A stretch of 64,000 bases of DNA. It comes from Pseudomonas pseudonitroreducens. Its GTDB lineage: Bacteria; Pseudomonadota; Gammaproteobacteria; Pseudomonadales; Pseudomonadaceae. The stretch covers positions 62,001 to 126,000 of the forward strand of contig NZ_BQHJ01000007.1 in assembly GCF_021603645.1 (NCBI RefSeq). The letters are read 5' to 3'. Numbering within the stretch: the stretch's first letter is position 1; every line of letters begins with the position of its first letter. The notes beneath the pieces were generated by a model that had not been told where the DNA came from, searched no databases, and was given only the letters and a program-made list of their open reading frames with translations. The translations under genes were made by a program, and so were the position numbers. This document shows, piece after piece, positions 22,240 to 31,182 of the stretch.

Positions 22240-22986
22240 ATGCTGACTTTCTTGAAGTTACGGGGGTTCTTCCGGATTTCGCTCGCCAGTGCCGCGCTCT
22301 TCGCGATCGGCAGCTGGCAGACCGCGTCCGCCGCCCGCCTGCCCACGGCAGAGGAATTGCACCGCCTCGCGCCGGCGACCAACACCGAAACCCTGCGCCT
22401 GGCGCTCAGCGCGCTGCAGTGCGCCAGCACCCAGCTGGGCGGCCAGAACCGACTGCTGACGGTGATCGACTACTCCAAACCGTCCCGCGACAAGCGCCTC
22501 TGGGTCTTCGACCTGAAGCAGCGCAAGCTGCTCTTCGAAGAGTGGGTCGCCCATGGCAAGAAGAGTGGCGATGACATGGCCACCTCCTTCTCCAATCGCC
22601 CGGAGAGCAACCAGTCCTCCATCGGTCTCTACCAGACCGGCCAGACCTACAGCGGCAAGCACGGCCGTTCCCTGCGCCTGCTGGGCCTGGAGCCGGGCTT
22701 CAACGACAACAGCGAAGAGCGCGCCATCGTCATGCACGCCGCCGCCTACGCCGATCCCAAGGTCGTCCCCGGTCTTGGCCGCCTGGGCCGCAGCCTCGGC
22801 TGCCCGGCAGTGCGTCCGCAGGTGGCGCAGCAGCTGATCGACACGCTGAAGAACGGCAGCTACGTCTTTGCCTACTACCCGCAACAGCAGTACCTGCGGA
22901 CCTCCCAGTTCCTCGCCGGGCCAAGTTGCACCGTGGCGAAGAACCCGCAGATCAACCGCTACGCCACCAACCTCGCCAAGCGCTGA
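22240..22986 (+). CDS. Murein L,D-transpeptidase catalytic domain protein (YkuD_2 type)
   Basis: A 248-aa secreted protein with signal peptide FRISLASAALFAIGSWQTAS and a YkuD_2-like domain. The active-site region is IVMHAAAYADP followed by LGRSLGCPAV with the candidate catalytic cysteine. Unlike the neighbour at 20811 it belongs to a different YkuD subfamily. A perfect hairpin terminator follows. Its proximity to another L,D-transpeptidase is notable, but the 376-bp gap argues against one operon. Confidence 0.85.
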   Translation: MLTFLKLRGFFRISLASAALFAIGSWQTASAARLPTAEELHRLAPATNTETLRLALSALQCASTQLGGQNRLLTVIDYSKPSRDKRLWVFDLKQRKLLFEEWVAHGKKSGDDMATSFSNRPESNQSSIGLYQTGQTYSGKHGRSLRLLGLEPGFNDNSEERAIVMHAAAYADPKVVPGLGRLGRSLGCPAVRPQVAQQLIDTLKNGSYVFAYYPQQQYLRTSQFLAGPSCTVAKNPQINRYATNLAKR

Positions 22987-23003
22987 TCGATACCCCTGAT
23001 GTA

Positions 23004-23037
23004 ACGCAAACCGCCGGCATCAGCCGGCGGTTTGCGT
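23004..23037. terminator. Bidirectional intrinsic terminator
   Basis: A perfect 15-bp stem (ACGCAAACCGCCGGC, loop ATCA, then its complement) lies between convergent genes ending at 22986 and 23060. The A/T-containing stem ends give short U tracts in both directions. Confidence 0.8.
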
Positions 23038-23059
23038 TTCAGGGTGTTCCGGGGTGGAG

Positions 23060-25933
23060 CTAGGCCTTGACCCCATCCAGAATCTGCAGCAACGCCCGCA
23101 CATCCACCGCATCCATCTGCTCGGGGTTGAGGAAGCGCTCGCCGTATTCCTTGTAGACGCCCTGGCTGATGAACAGGCGGAACAGGTCGGCGTCGATGTG
23201 CTGGTCGCGAGCCATGAAGGCCAGGATCTTCAGCGACTCGGACAGCGTCTTCGGCGCCTTGTACGGGCGATCGGCGGCGGTCAGCGCCTCGAAGATATCG
23301 GCGATCGCCATGACTCTTTCCGGAATGCTCATCTGCTCGCGACAGAGTTTGCGCGGGTAGCCGGTGCCATCCATCTTCTCGTGATGGTTGGCGGCGATGG
23401 TCGGCACGCGGCGCAGATTGCGCGGCAGAGGCAGCGTGGTGAGCATCATCAGGGTCTGGACGATGTGCTCGTTGATCTTGAAGCGCTCCTCGTCGTTCAG
23501 CGTGCCGCGGCGGATGCCCAGGTTGTACAGCTCGCCATAGTTGCTTGCGTAGGGCGGCAGGCGCATGTCGAAGCCCCAGACGTTGCGTGGATCGTCCTTC
23601 ACCACCGGTGGCTTGCGCTCGCCCCACGGCACGCGGTGCTCGGGTTTGTCGGCAAGGAGGAACTCCTCGGCCGGTAGCGGCCGCTCGGGCCGGCCCTGCA
23701 GGCGCTCGGCCTCGTCGTGGGAGATGCCCAGGCGGTCGTCGAAATAGCGCAACCAGCGGCGCTCGCCGATCTGCCTGAGGCGCTCTATATCCTCATCCTT
23801 CATGAACTCGCCGCCGACGTTGGCCTGGGCGACGAAGGCGTAGTCCTCGCGCAACGCCTCGTGCAGGGCATCGCGCCGGGCGGCGAGCAGGCCAATGTCG
23901 CTGCCCTCGGCGATACCACGCCAGTAGTCCAGTTCGATATCCCGCCAGATCACCTCGAAGCGCGTGCGCACCTCATGCAGGCGGTTGTACAGGGTCTCCA
24001 GCTTGGTCGCCTTGTCCACCACGTACTCGGGGCTGGTGATCTTGCCGCAGTCATGCAGCCAGGCGGCGATCTGGAATTCGTAGCGCTCGGCATCGCTCAT
24101 GGTGAAGCCGGCGTACTCGCCATCGCGCGAGTCGATGACCTTCTGCAGCAGCAGGTCAGCCAGCTGTGGCACCCGTTCACAGTGGCCGCCGGTGTAGGGG
24201 CTCTTGGCGTCGATGGCGTCGGCCAGCAGCTTGATGATGGCATCCAGCAGGCGCTGCTGGGCTTCGATCAGCTGGCGGGTCTCGATGGCCACGGCGGCAG
24301 CGCCGGAAAGCTCCTCGACGAAGCGCTTGAACGGCTTTCGCGGCTGGCGGCTGAGCTCGCCCTCCTCGGCGAGTTGCAACACCAGGATGCCGAGCAACTC
24401 GTCGGAACGGTTGCGCAGGGAGACCTCCAGATACTGCCCGCGATTGGCCAGCGCAAGGTCGACCCGCTCGGCCAGCTCCGCCTCGGTGAAACCTTCGATC
24501 AGCATGGATTGCGGGTACTGCTCGCCATTCACCGAGCAGGCCAGGCGCAGACGGCATTCCTCGTCGTCCAGCAGGTATACCGCACCCCCCATCACCCCGG
24601 TGGCTTCCACCAGGCGCGAGAGCACGCCTTCGAGCATGCTCTCCAGACGCGTTTCGCGGCTGAGGGTCAGGGTGATCGCCTGGAAGTTGTGAATGGTGCG
24701 CGACATGCTGCCCATCACGCTGCTCAGGTCGCGAACCTCGGCGATCTTCGACTCGACGCCTACCGGTCGGGCAAAGTCGAAGGCCGCCAGTGCGCCGACC
24801 TGATCAGCCAGTGCAGTCAACGGGCGGGCAATGCGCCGGCCGATGTACCAGCCGATCAGCAACAGGACAAGCAGCAGCGTGCCGCTCCACAGCGCCTGGT
24901 TGAACAGCAGCTGGCGTGCGCCGGCCAGTAGCTCCACGGCGGGAATGGCGATCAGCACCTTCACTTCGTTGCTGGTGAAGTTCGATAGCGGCACCCAGAT
25001 CCCGTACCAGTTCTCGCCATTCACCCGGTAGGCCTGCGGCGTGCCGGAGGGTACCGATTCAGCGTTGAGCTCGCTCAATGCGGGCACCTTCAACTCGGCC
25101 AGGGTAGCCAGACGCAGCTCCTTGCCCTCGTGCACCATCAATCTGGCGAGGTCCGGATAGGCGATCACCGTGCCCTTGCCGTCCACCACCGCCAGTTCGG
25201 TGTTGGCGGTCTGGCGAAGATCACCCATTTCGCCGCCCAGATCGTTGACCGAGGCGTCCATGCCGATCACCGCGGCACCATCCACACTGCGATGTGCCAG
25301 GGTCAGGCCGATCTCGCGCGTGGTGAAAAACACGTAGGGCTGGGTCAGCACCGTCTTGCTGGTGCCGCGCGCCTCTGCATACCAGGGGCGTTGGCGCGGG
25401 TCGTACTGATAGTCCGGGCGCTCCTGCACACGCAACAGGCGCAGTTCGCTGTCGTAGAAGCGCCACTCGCCGAGCAGCCCGCCCTGGCCGTTGAGCGTCT
25501 GGCTCTGCACCAGGTATTTGGCCGCGTCCGGCGCCTGCAGGGTCTGGCGCACCTCGGGCACGCGCAGCGCACGAATCAGCAGGAACTCACCGTTCGGATA
25601 GCCGATGTACACCGCACTCAGGGTGCGATTGGCACGCAGGTTTTCCACCAGCATCGGCAGGCGATCGAGGCGCGCCGGCAGGTTGTCGGTCTGCGAGATG
25701 GGATCGTGGGTCAACAGTCACAGCGCGCTTTCCGCCGGGTCGATCAGCCGGCGGATGCGCTCGTTGATCGTCGCGCCCAACTGGCTGGCCGACTCCCCGG
25801 CCGCCGTCACCAGCGCGCCCTCCACGCCACGGTACCCCTGGATCAGCAATGCCCCCGCCAGCACCAGCATGCTGGCGATAATGGCCCCGGCCACCAGCAA
25901 TTGCAGCGGAATACCCCGTTCGAATGCCTTCAT
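23060..25933 (-). pseudogene. Cache-HAMP-GAF-HD-GYP sensor gene split by an in-frame TGA
   Basis: One reading frame encodes about 956 residues if the TGA at 25718-25720 is read through. Residues 1-71 (MKAFERGIPLQLLVAGAIIA, a membrane helix) precede the stop. In the same frame the rest follows: a dCache-like periplasmic domain, a second membrane helix (SGTLLLVLLLIGWYIG), HAMP, a GAF-like segment and an HD-GYP domain (AAWLHDCGK, then ANHHEKMDGTGYPRK). HD-GYP domains are c-di-GMP phosphodiesterases. Restart at TTG 25714 would lose the first membrane helix, so function is doubtful. A CGA-to-TGA change or a base-calling error would both fit. The partner solute-binding gene ends 3 bp upstream. Confidence 0.85.
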
Positions 25934-25936
25934 CCT

Positions 25937-26770
25937 TTACCAGCCTCTGTCCGTGGAGCTGTAGCGATAGCCGCTGTCGAGCAATCCTTCCGCCACTGGC
26001 GGCGGGGCGTTGTTACGCATGATCCGGGCCAGGCTTCCGTCCAGCCATAACACTTCCATCAGGCGCATCCACTCGGCGCTTTGCGCCGGGGTGAAGCGCT
26101 TGCGCGAGAGCATCAGGTTGTGGGGCGTCGCCGGGCCGGGCATCACATCTACCACACGAAAGCGTTCGCGTTGACGACGATCGCTCACCGCACCCTCGAG
26201 ATTCATCTCGTGGCCGATCACCCCCTCCACGTCGCCGTTGAGCAAGGCACTGAAACGGGTCGTATCGTCTTGGTATTCCACCACCCGCCCCTCGGCCTTG
26301 AGAATGCGCAGCATGCCGTCGATATAGGCGCCATGGCGGTAGCCGGCAATCACCCCCAGGCGTGCGCCGGGCATGTCATGGAAGGCGTCCAGGCCGTTCA
26401 TGTCACCCAGGTCATTGCGCACGATGAGCTTGTTGCGCATGTAGAGGTAGGGCAGCAGATAGGTGTAGGCGCGGCGTTGCGGCGTAGCGACGCCACTGGT
26501 CCCCATCTGCAACTCGCCACTCTCGAGCCGGCGCCAGACTTCGTCACGCGGCCGGACGGACGTCTCGAACCGGCAGCCAGTACGCTTGCCCAATTCGGCG
26601 ATCAGGTCCGGATCGATACCCACGTCGTCATGGAAGAACACCACGTTGCGGGTGTAGGCGACGCTGATCGGTTGCTCACAGCCATAGCGATCCTCGCCCA
26701 TGGCTTCCGCACACAGCCATGCGGCCGGGGCCAGGACCAGCGATATGCGTAACCGTGGATGAAGTGCCAT
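25937..26770 (-). CDS. Periplasmic solute-binding protein (SBP family 3-like)
   Basis: A 277-aa protein with signal peptide (MALHPRLRISLVLAPAAWLC) and an amino-acid-type binding fold: VRPRDEVWRRLESGELQMGTSG, then FHDMPGARLGVIAGYRHGAYIDG. It ends 3 bp before the HD-GYP sensor gene, so the two form an operon. It may supply a bound ligand to the sensor's Cache domain (inference), since no transporter subunits are present. The ATG at 26770 fits the signal peptide better than the in-frame ATG at 26785. Confidence 0.75.
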   Translation of the reverse strand: MALHPRLRISLVLAPAAWLCAEAMGEDRYGCEQPISVAYTRNVVFFHDDVGIDPDLIAELGKRTGCRFETSVRPRDEVWRRLESGELQMGTSGVATPQRRAYTYLLPYLYMRNKLIVRNDLGDMNGLDAFHDMPGARLGVIAGYRHGAYIDGMLRILKAEGRVVEYQDDTTRFSALLNGDVEGVIGHEMNLEGAVSDRRQRERFRVVDVMPGPATPHNLMLSRKRFTPAQSAEWMRLMEVLWLDGSLARIMRNNAPPPVAEGLLDSGYRYSSTDRGW

Positions 26771-27272
26771 TGAACCGCTCCGCACGCGGTATCGGCCTCA
26801 GGGGGGAGCACGGCGAAATCGCTCGTCTTCGGCAAAGGGAAGTTACAGCTATCACATGAGTGTAATCCGGCTTCACCAAAGCGCCGGACAATCGCCAAGA
26901 CAAATGTCATTTCGTCGGAATTCGGCCAAACGATGTGACTCAAGCGCTCGCTGGCTGTTGCGGCTGCCGTACCAGCCTGCTTAACTCTGGCTCAAGCGTG
27001 ACCGCCGAGTCACGCAGCGCAACCAACAATGATTTTCGCGGCAGCCGTTCCCCATGCCGCACCTTCCCCCGCCTGATCAGAAGCCAGTCTCCGCGCCCCA
27101 ACGGGCTTCGGACCGTCGTCTTTTGATGTCGTAAGCAATTGAAAATCAAGAGATTATTAACTTTCGTCGAGTGACATGAAGCTGTCACGTCAAGACGCTT
27201 TCCTCTGCCTGGGTACTTTCTTCGCATCCGCTGGTGGATGCGCACCATGACCTGCGTCTGGAGGAATACGAC
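26771..27272. promoter_or_regulatory. Divergent promoter region upstream of phaG
   Basis: About 500 bp with no supported gene between divergent units. It contains an 18-bp inverted repeat, GTGACATGAAGCTGTCAC (27171-27188), about 85 bp before phaG, a plausible operator. AT-rich sequence TTGAAAATCAAGAGATTATT lies just upstream of it. No sigma-70 or sigma-54 hexamers are convincing. Confidence 0.5.
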
Positions 27273-28166
27273 ATGAGGCCGGAAACCGCCGTCGTCGAGA
27301 TTCAGCAACACCGGGTACACACGGAGTTTCACGCCAACAGGGAAGCGCGGCAGACCATCATCCTGGTCAACGGCTCGCTGGCAACCACCGCCTCCTTCGC
27401 GCAAACAGTGAAATACCTGCAACCGCACTTCAACGTGGTCTGCTACGACCAGCCGTACGCGGGCCGGTCCAGGGTCCACAACGACTGCCGCGAGCTCATC
27501 ACCAAGGAATACGAGGCACAGCTGCTGCTCGGCCTGATCGAGCACTACCAGGCCGACGTGGTGATGTCGTTCTCCTGGGGCGGAGTCGCCACCCTGCTCG
27601 CCCTGGCCGAACGCCCGGCGCGAATCCAGAAGGCGGTGATCAACTCCTTCTCACCGCTGCTCAACGCCTCGATGCTCGACTACCTGCACCGCGGCCTGGA
27701 CTACCTCTCGGCGTGCGACCGCACAAACATCGGCAACCTGGTCAACGACACCATCGGCCGCTACCTGCCGCAATTGTTCAAGCGCTACAACTTCCGCCAC
27801 GTCAGCGGGCTCGACGAGCACGAGTACCGGCAGATGCACTTCCACGTCTGCCAGGTACTCAAGCTCAGCGCCGAGAGCTACATGGAGAAGTTCGCCGCCA
27901 TCGACATCCCGCTACTGTTCCTCAACGGCGAGCTGGACATCTACACCACCCCGGCCGAAGCGAAGCTGTTCCAGCAGCTGATCCGCGATTGCGAATTCCG
28001 CACCATCCGCAACGCCGGCCACTTCATCGACGTGGAACACAAGAAGGCCTGGCAGGAAACCCAGGACGCCCTCCTGACCTTCCTCCAACCGCAGCGCCAG
28101 CCGGTCCTGGCCAACCCCTACCTGCCCAGCAGCCAGGGCGTGCCCATCGCCGCCATGGTGGGCTGA
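27273..28166 (+). CDS. phaG: PhaG/RhlA-family (R)-3-hydroxyacyl-ACP acyltransferase/thioesterase
   Basis: A 297-aa alpha/beta hydrolase that closely follows Pseudomonas PhaG: ILVNGSLATTASFAQTVK, YDQPYAGRS, the nucleophile elbow SFSWGGVATL, and the C-terminal GHFIDVEHK histidine. PhaG diverts (R)-3-hydroxyacyl groups from fatty-acid synthesis to mcl-polyhydroxyalkanoate; RhlA uses similar substrates for rhamnolipid. No rhlB follows, and the N-terminus MRPETAVVEIQ is PhaG-like. Start ATG 27273 follows a TGGAGGAA ribosome binding site. Confidence 0.85.
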   Translation: MRPETAVVEIQQHRVHTEFHANREARQTIILVNGSLATTASFAQTVKYLQPHFNVVCYDQPYAGRSRVHNDCRELITKEYEAQLLLGLIEHYQADVVMSFSWGGVATLLALAERPARIQKAVINSFSPLLNASMLDYLHRGLDYLSACDRTNIGNLVNDTIGRYLPQLFKRYNFRHVSGLDEHEYRQMHFHVCQVLKLSAESYMEKFAAIDIPLLFLNGELDIYTTPAEAKLFQQLIRDCEFRTIRNAGHFIDVEHKKAWQETQDALLTFLQPQRQPVLANPYLPSSQGVPIAAMVG

Positions 28167-28317
28167 TGCAACCAGCGCACACAGCCGGGGGCCGGCCCCA
28201 GACCTTCCGCCCCGGCTTTTCATTGCGTCGAATCCGCAACACAAGCGCCGTCGACCGCACAGCTCGCCTGCCAAGGCTTCACTAAGCCCCGCCCTTCTGG
28301 TAAAAAGGCACCCCCAA

Positions 28318-28391
28318 GCGGGCGTCGTATAATGGCATTACCTGAGCTTCCCAAGCTCATGACGAGGGTTCGATTCCCTTCGCCCGCTCCA
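28318..28391 (+). tRNA. tRNA-Gly (anticodon CCC)
   Basis: A complete cloverleaf: acceptor GCGGGCG pairs with CGCCCGC, anticodon arm GAGCTTCCCAAGCTC gives CCC, the T-arm contains GGGTTCGATTCCC, discriminator T, and CCA is encoded (28389-28391). A common integration target; the phage-type genes begin directly after it. Confidence 0.97.
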
Positions 28392-28450
28392 GAATCAATG
28401 GGACATCTAGGGTTAGGTGTCCATTTTCAGTGACAGTTTTGGTGACAGTT
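28345..28450. other. Probable attL region with direct GTGACAGTT repeats
   Basis: The anticodon-to-3' portion of the tRNA is the likely core. Just inside the phage side, GTGACAGTT occurs twice (28430-28438 and 28442-28450) with a 12-bp period, consistent with tyrosine-integrase arm sites. The core cannot be delimited without attR. Confidence 0.55.
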
Positions 28451-28547
28451 AGGTAAATTCTGGCATCAAACTTTCACCCGCCGAAGCCGCCTAAAGAGCT
28501 ATGATCACCCCATAGCCAAGCAGGCTTCACGGGCCAAGGAGGTCACT

Positions 28548-28739
28548 ATGTTTCTTCAGCTCCTCAAAGCGAAGACAAAAGAAGAGCGGGAACTCTCGCA
28601 ACTCCTTTCGCAGCTTCCCAGCACGGACGATCTAGCTGTGGTAGGTCGAGGCACCATTGTGATTGAGCCCGAGTCGATCTTCGAATCGGCGAAGTTCAAA
28701 TCTGCGCTGGAGCGCGCCGCCAAGATCGTCAAACGATAA
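28548..28739 (+). CDS. Small hypothetical protein, first gene of att-proximal cassette
   Basis: A 63-aa charged protein (MFLQLLKAKTKEERELSQLL) with an AAGGAGGTCACT ribosome binding site. It is coupled to the next gene: its TAA overlaps the following ATG. No family recognised. The first half looks helical and the last helix (SALERAAKIVKR) is amphipathic and basic. It is transcribed rightward, opposite to the late operon. Confidence 0.7.
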   Translation: MFLQLLKAKTKEERELSQLLSQLPSTDDLAVVGRGTIVIEPESIFESAKFKSALERAAKIVKR

Positions 28740-29539
28740 TGGGCCTAATACTTATACTGCCGCTGCTTGTCAGCGGCTTTTTAGTTTGTCACCACCATCC
28801 ATCTTTTTTCTTCAAGCTTCATCGCCATGAAGGGCAGTACTTATACATACAATGTGCAAGGCTAGGACTCTATAGCTTTATAATTTCCTTCTCCGCCTGC
28901 GCATCGCTGTATCAACTCCTTACCCACTACAAAATTGGCTGCTTTGACCTGGAGAATATCAATTTATTTTCTTGGACAGCCAAGCACCTTGTAAGCATTG
29001 GTCTAGTCGAGCAGGATAAATCTTCGACGTACTCCATTGCCATATGGGCTACGATTTTCTCGCTATATCCAGTGCCCCACATATGGGGATACTTGACCAG
29101 ACTATTCTTCTATCGAATCAGACTTAAGCTAGACACCCCAACAAAAATAAAACTAGCCGCAATGGCCGACATTTTCAAAGACAGTCCACTGGACGACTTT
29201 CTCTTTAAATCCGCCATCAGTCTAGATGTGGTTATGCTTCATATGGACGATAGGAAGGTTTACGTTGGTGTGATCGCCACGATGGGCGAACCAAACGAGA
29301 CTCAAGGCGCTGATCAGGAGATCGCTATTAAGCCTATCATGAGTGGATATAGAGAGAAGGATAACCTCACGGTAACCTTTACCACTCAATATAAAGAAGC
29401 CGGAGCTGATGTAACATTAATACTGCGTCAAGAGGCAATAATCTCGGCTACAAAGTTTGACTTCGAAGTTTATGAAAAATTCAAAGCTTCAAAGCCTGGT
29501 CAAAGCCTTCCTCCGTCATCACCCGCCATATCCGGTTAA
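28739..29539 (+). CDS. Hypothetical membrane protein, att-proximal cassette
   Basis: A 266-aa protein with about three hydrophobic segments: ILILPLLVSGFLVC, GLYSFIISFSACASLYQLL and SIAIWATIFSLYPVPHIWGY. A soluble C-terminal half follows from about residue 140 (LDTPTKIKLAAMADIFKDSP). Base composition is clearly AT-richer than the chromosome and late operon, suggesting recent acquisition. Start overlaps the previous stop. No homologous family recognised. A membrane component of a superinfection-exclusion or defence cassette is possible but inferred only from location. Confidence 0.75.
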   Translation: MGLILILPLLVSGFLVCHHHPSFFFKLHRHEGQYLYIQCARLGLYSFIISFSACASLYQLLTHYKIGCFDLENINLFSWTAKHLVSIGLVEQDKSSTYSIAIWATIFSLYPVPHIWGYLTRLFFYRIRLKLDTPTKIKLAAMADIFKDSPLDDFLFKSAISLDVVMLHMDDRKVYVGVIATMGEPNETQGADQEIAIKPIMSGYREKDNLTVTFTTQYKEAGADVTLILRQEAIISATKFDFEVYEKFKASKPGQSLPPSSPAISG

Positions 29540-29551
29540 AAGGAGTTATCG

Positions 29552-30046
29552 ATGGAAGAACCCGAAGCCTCCTCAAATTGGTACGAAACTGCACGGCAAG
29601 ATATCGCTGATCCTGTCTTTACCAGTTTCCGCTGGAACGGCAGGACAACTGATTGGTTTCTGCAGGAACTGGTGAGCGGTGTAAACCGCTTCCCAGAAGC
29701 CAGAATGAACCTTACTCTTTTCACGGTAAGCGGCATTCTGTCAGGCACGCTCATAAGCGCAGAAGAATACTTTCGAATCTTTGCAGATAACTTCTGCAGG
29801 GGATTCGACGCAGATGAAACCACAGACGGCATCAGAAACTATTATGCCAGTCTAGGAACCCCGCCTCCAAAGGCAGAACCTGAAGCAGATGAGCCAATTG
29901 GCGAGGCCCCACCTCAGTATATTCACTTAAAAGATGCGAAGCACTTTTCCCCAGGTGGAGTAATTCCAAACAATGAAGGCTTACTTTGGCGCGGAACGAT
30001 TGCGTCGATCTCCGGCTTCACGTTAGGACAACTGCAAAAAGGCTAA
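29552..30046 (+). CDS. GvpU-like protein, att-proximal cassette
   Basis: A 164-aa soluble protein. The pattern TDWFLQELVSGVNRF, LTLFTVSGILSGTLISAEEYF and the C-terminal YIHLKDAKHF with LLWRGTIASISGFTLG resembles proteins labelled gas-vesicle accessory protein GvpU. No gas-vesicle structural gene is present, so that label says little about the role here. It is 12 bp downstream of the membrane protein, with an AAAAGGAG ribosome binding site, and completes a three-gene rightward cassette. Confidence 0.7.
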   Translation: MEEPEASSNWYETARQDIADPVFTSFRWNGRTTDWFLQELVSGVNRFPEARMNLTLFTVSGILSGTLISAEEYFRIFADNFCRGFDADETTDGIRNYYASLGTPPPKAEPEADEPIGEAPPQYIHLKDAKHFSPGGVIPNNEGLLWRGTIASISGFTLGQLQKG

Positions 30047-30092
30047 ATGGATAGGCGTCTAACTCGGTGAGCAAGGCGCCTACACCATCAGG

Positions 30093-30350
30093 CTATGCGC
30101 TCGTGCGCTCCAGACGAGCCAGTTCCCGCCGCACCAGATCTTTCAGCTCCGGCGGGCTGATCTCCGAAATCTCGCCCTGCGCCCAATCGCTCCACTTCCC
30201 TTTCCGCTTCGAACGCTCGGCGAACAGCTTACCGGCCTCCCCTTTCGCGCGGTCTAGGTTCAGCTGCCAGAACTCGAACAGCCTCGCCTTCTCATCCTCC
30301 ATCGCCTGCCGCTCATCGGCAGGACGTAGGGCCAGATTCCAAGCGCTCAT
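30093..30350 (-). CDS. Small charged hypothetical phage protein
   Basis: An 85-aa hydrophilic, mostly helical protein (DEKARLFEFWQLNLDRAKGE; PPELKDLVRRELARLERT). It is divergent from the LexA-controlled gene at 30462. An AGGAGG sequence lies just before the ATG. Not recognised. High charge and size fit a regulatory or inhibitor protein, but this is not evidence of function. Confidence 0.6.
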   Translation of the reverse strand: MSAWNLALRPADERQAMEDEKARLFEFWQLNLDRAKGEAGKLFAERSKRKGKWSDWAQGEISEISPPELKDLVRRELARLERTSA

Positions 30351-30432
30351 CGGGTGACCTCCTCAAATCGAAGGCGCGCATTCTACGCCCCTTCTGCAGG
30401 CACCCCCTACCGTTGGTCACGCAAAACAAACA

Positions 30433-30448
30433 CTGTATATACAAACAG
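30433..30448. promoter_or_regulatory. LexA box (SOS operator)
   Basis: CTGTATATACAAACAG is an exact CTGT-N8-ACAG LexA site, with an A/T-only core except one C. It lies 14 bp before the ATG of the gene at 30462 and overlaps the expected promoter (TATTAT at 30449-30454 as a possible -10). Confidence 0.85.
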
Positions 30449-30461
30449 TATTATTGGCCGT

Positions 30462-31181
30462 ATGACTGACTCACCACTCGCACAATGGCGCCGCCTCATA
30501 GACGACCGACGGCAATGGAAGCTTACGCCGGACTACCACCGCGCCGAGCTGGAAGGGCTGGCGAGGAAGGCGCTGGAGCTGCGGATGATCGATCAAGGGG
30601 AGTTTGTGGAGATGTGCGAGATAGCCGAAGCCGGACGCCTGACCGTGCTGGAGGATCTGGCGCACCAAGCCTTCCAGCGCTCCGGAATCTATGACGTCGT
30701 GGCCGAAGGGACTGGCGAGTTACTGGGCGAGATCCTGTCGGGCACCTTCATGAGCGTGCCGCCCGAGCCGCGCGGGATCCTCGGACGCGTCACCTATGAC
30801 GAACACGGCCAACTCGCGATGTTCAGCGGATCACCGGCGGCATGGATGGGCGACATCTGCGGGCTGACGTGGACACGAAGCGATGGCCAGCAGGCGCTGC
30901 TGGTTGAGACAGGCAGGATTGTCGCGGGGAAGGCAGTGCGCGCTATCGCTGATGCCGATTCGTTCAGGCTTGCGCTGGACGCGCACCAGGTGGCGCAGGA
31001 GGAAGGAGATACAACCCAGGCAAAAGCATGGGCGTTGCGGATTGAGATAGGGCACTTCAGTCGCTGCTCAAAATGCGGCGATCGATTTGCAGATAGAGAG
31101 GACTGTGACGTCTGCGCCGGATTAGGGATTGTCCCTAGATCAGCGAAAGCAATGGAGCGCTTTAAAGGCGCTCCATCTTAG
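30462..31181 (+). CDS. SOS-regulated hypothetical protein with C-terminal zinc-ribbon
   Basis: A 239-aa protein. The N-terminal 60 residues are helical (LAQWRRLIDDRRQWKLTPDY). The C-terminus carries two CXXC pairs (CSKCGDRFADREDCDVCAG), a likely zinc ribbon. A LexA box lies immediately upstream, so induction on DNA damage is expected, together with prophage induction. The start is placed at ATG 30462 because the extension to 30354 reads through the operator. Family not recognised. The gene converges with 31183 with a 1-bp gap. Confidence 0.75.
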   Translation: MTDSPLAQWRRLIDDRRQWKLTPDYHRAELEGLARKALELRMIDQGEFVEMCEIAEAGRLTVLEDLAHQAFQRSGIYDVVAEGTGELLGEILSGTFMSVPPEPRGILGRVTYDEHGQLAMFSGSPAAWMGDICGLTWTRSDGQQALLVETGRIVAGKAVRAIADADSFRLALDAHQVAQEEGDTTQAKAWALRIEIGHFSRCSKCGDRFADREDCDVCAGLGIVPRSAKAMERFKGAPS

Positions 31182-31182
31182 A

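Noticed and set aside
25712-25714. TTG 25714 as the true start of a complete HD-GYP gene
   Set aside because: The upstream in-frame 71 codons encode the missing membrane helix, so the TGA is better read as a disruption.
29552-30046. Gas vesicle operon
   Set aside because: Only a GvpU-like protein is present and no gas vesicle shell gene; the name reflects family similarity only.
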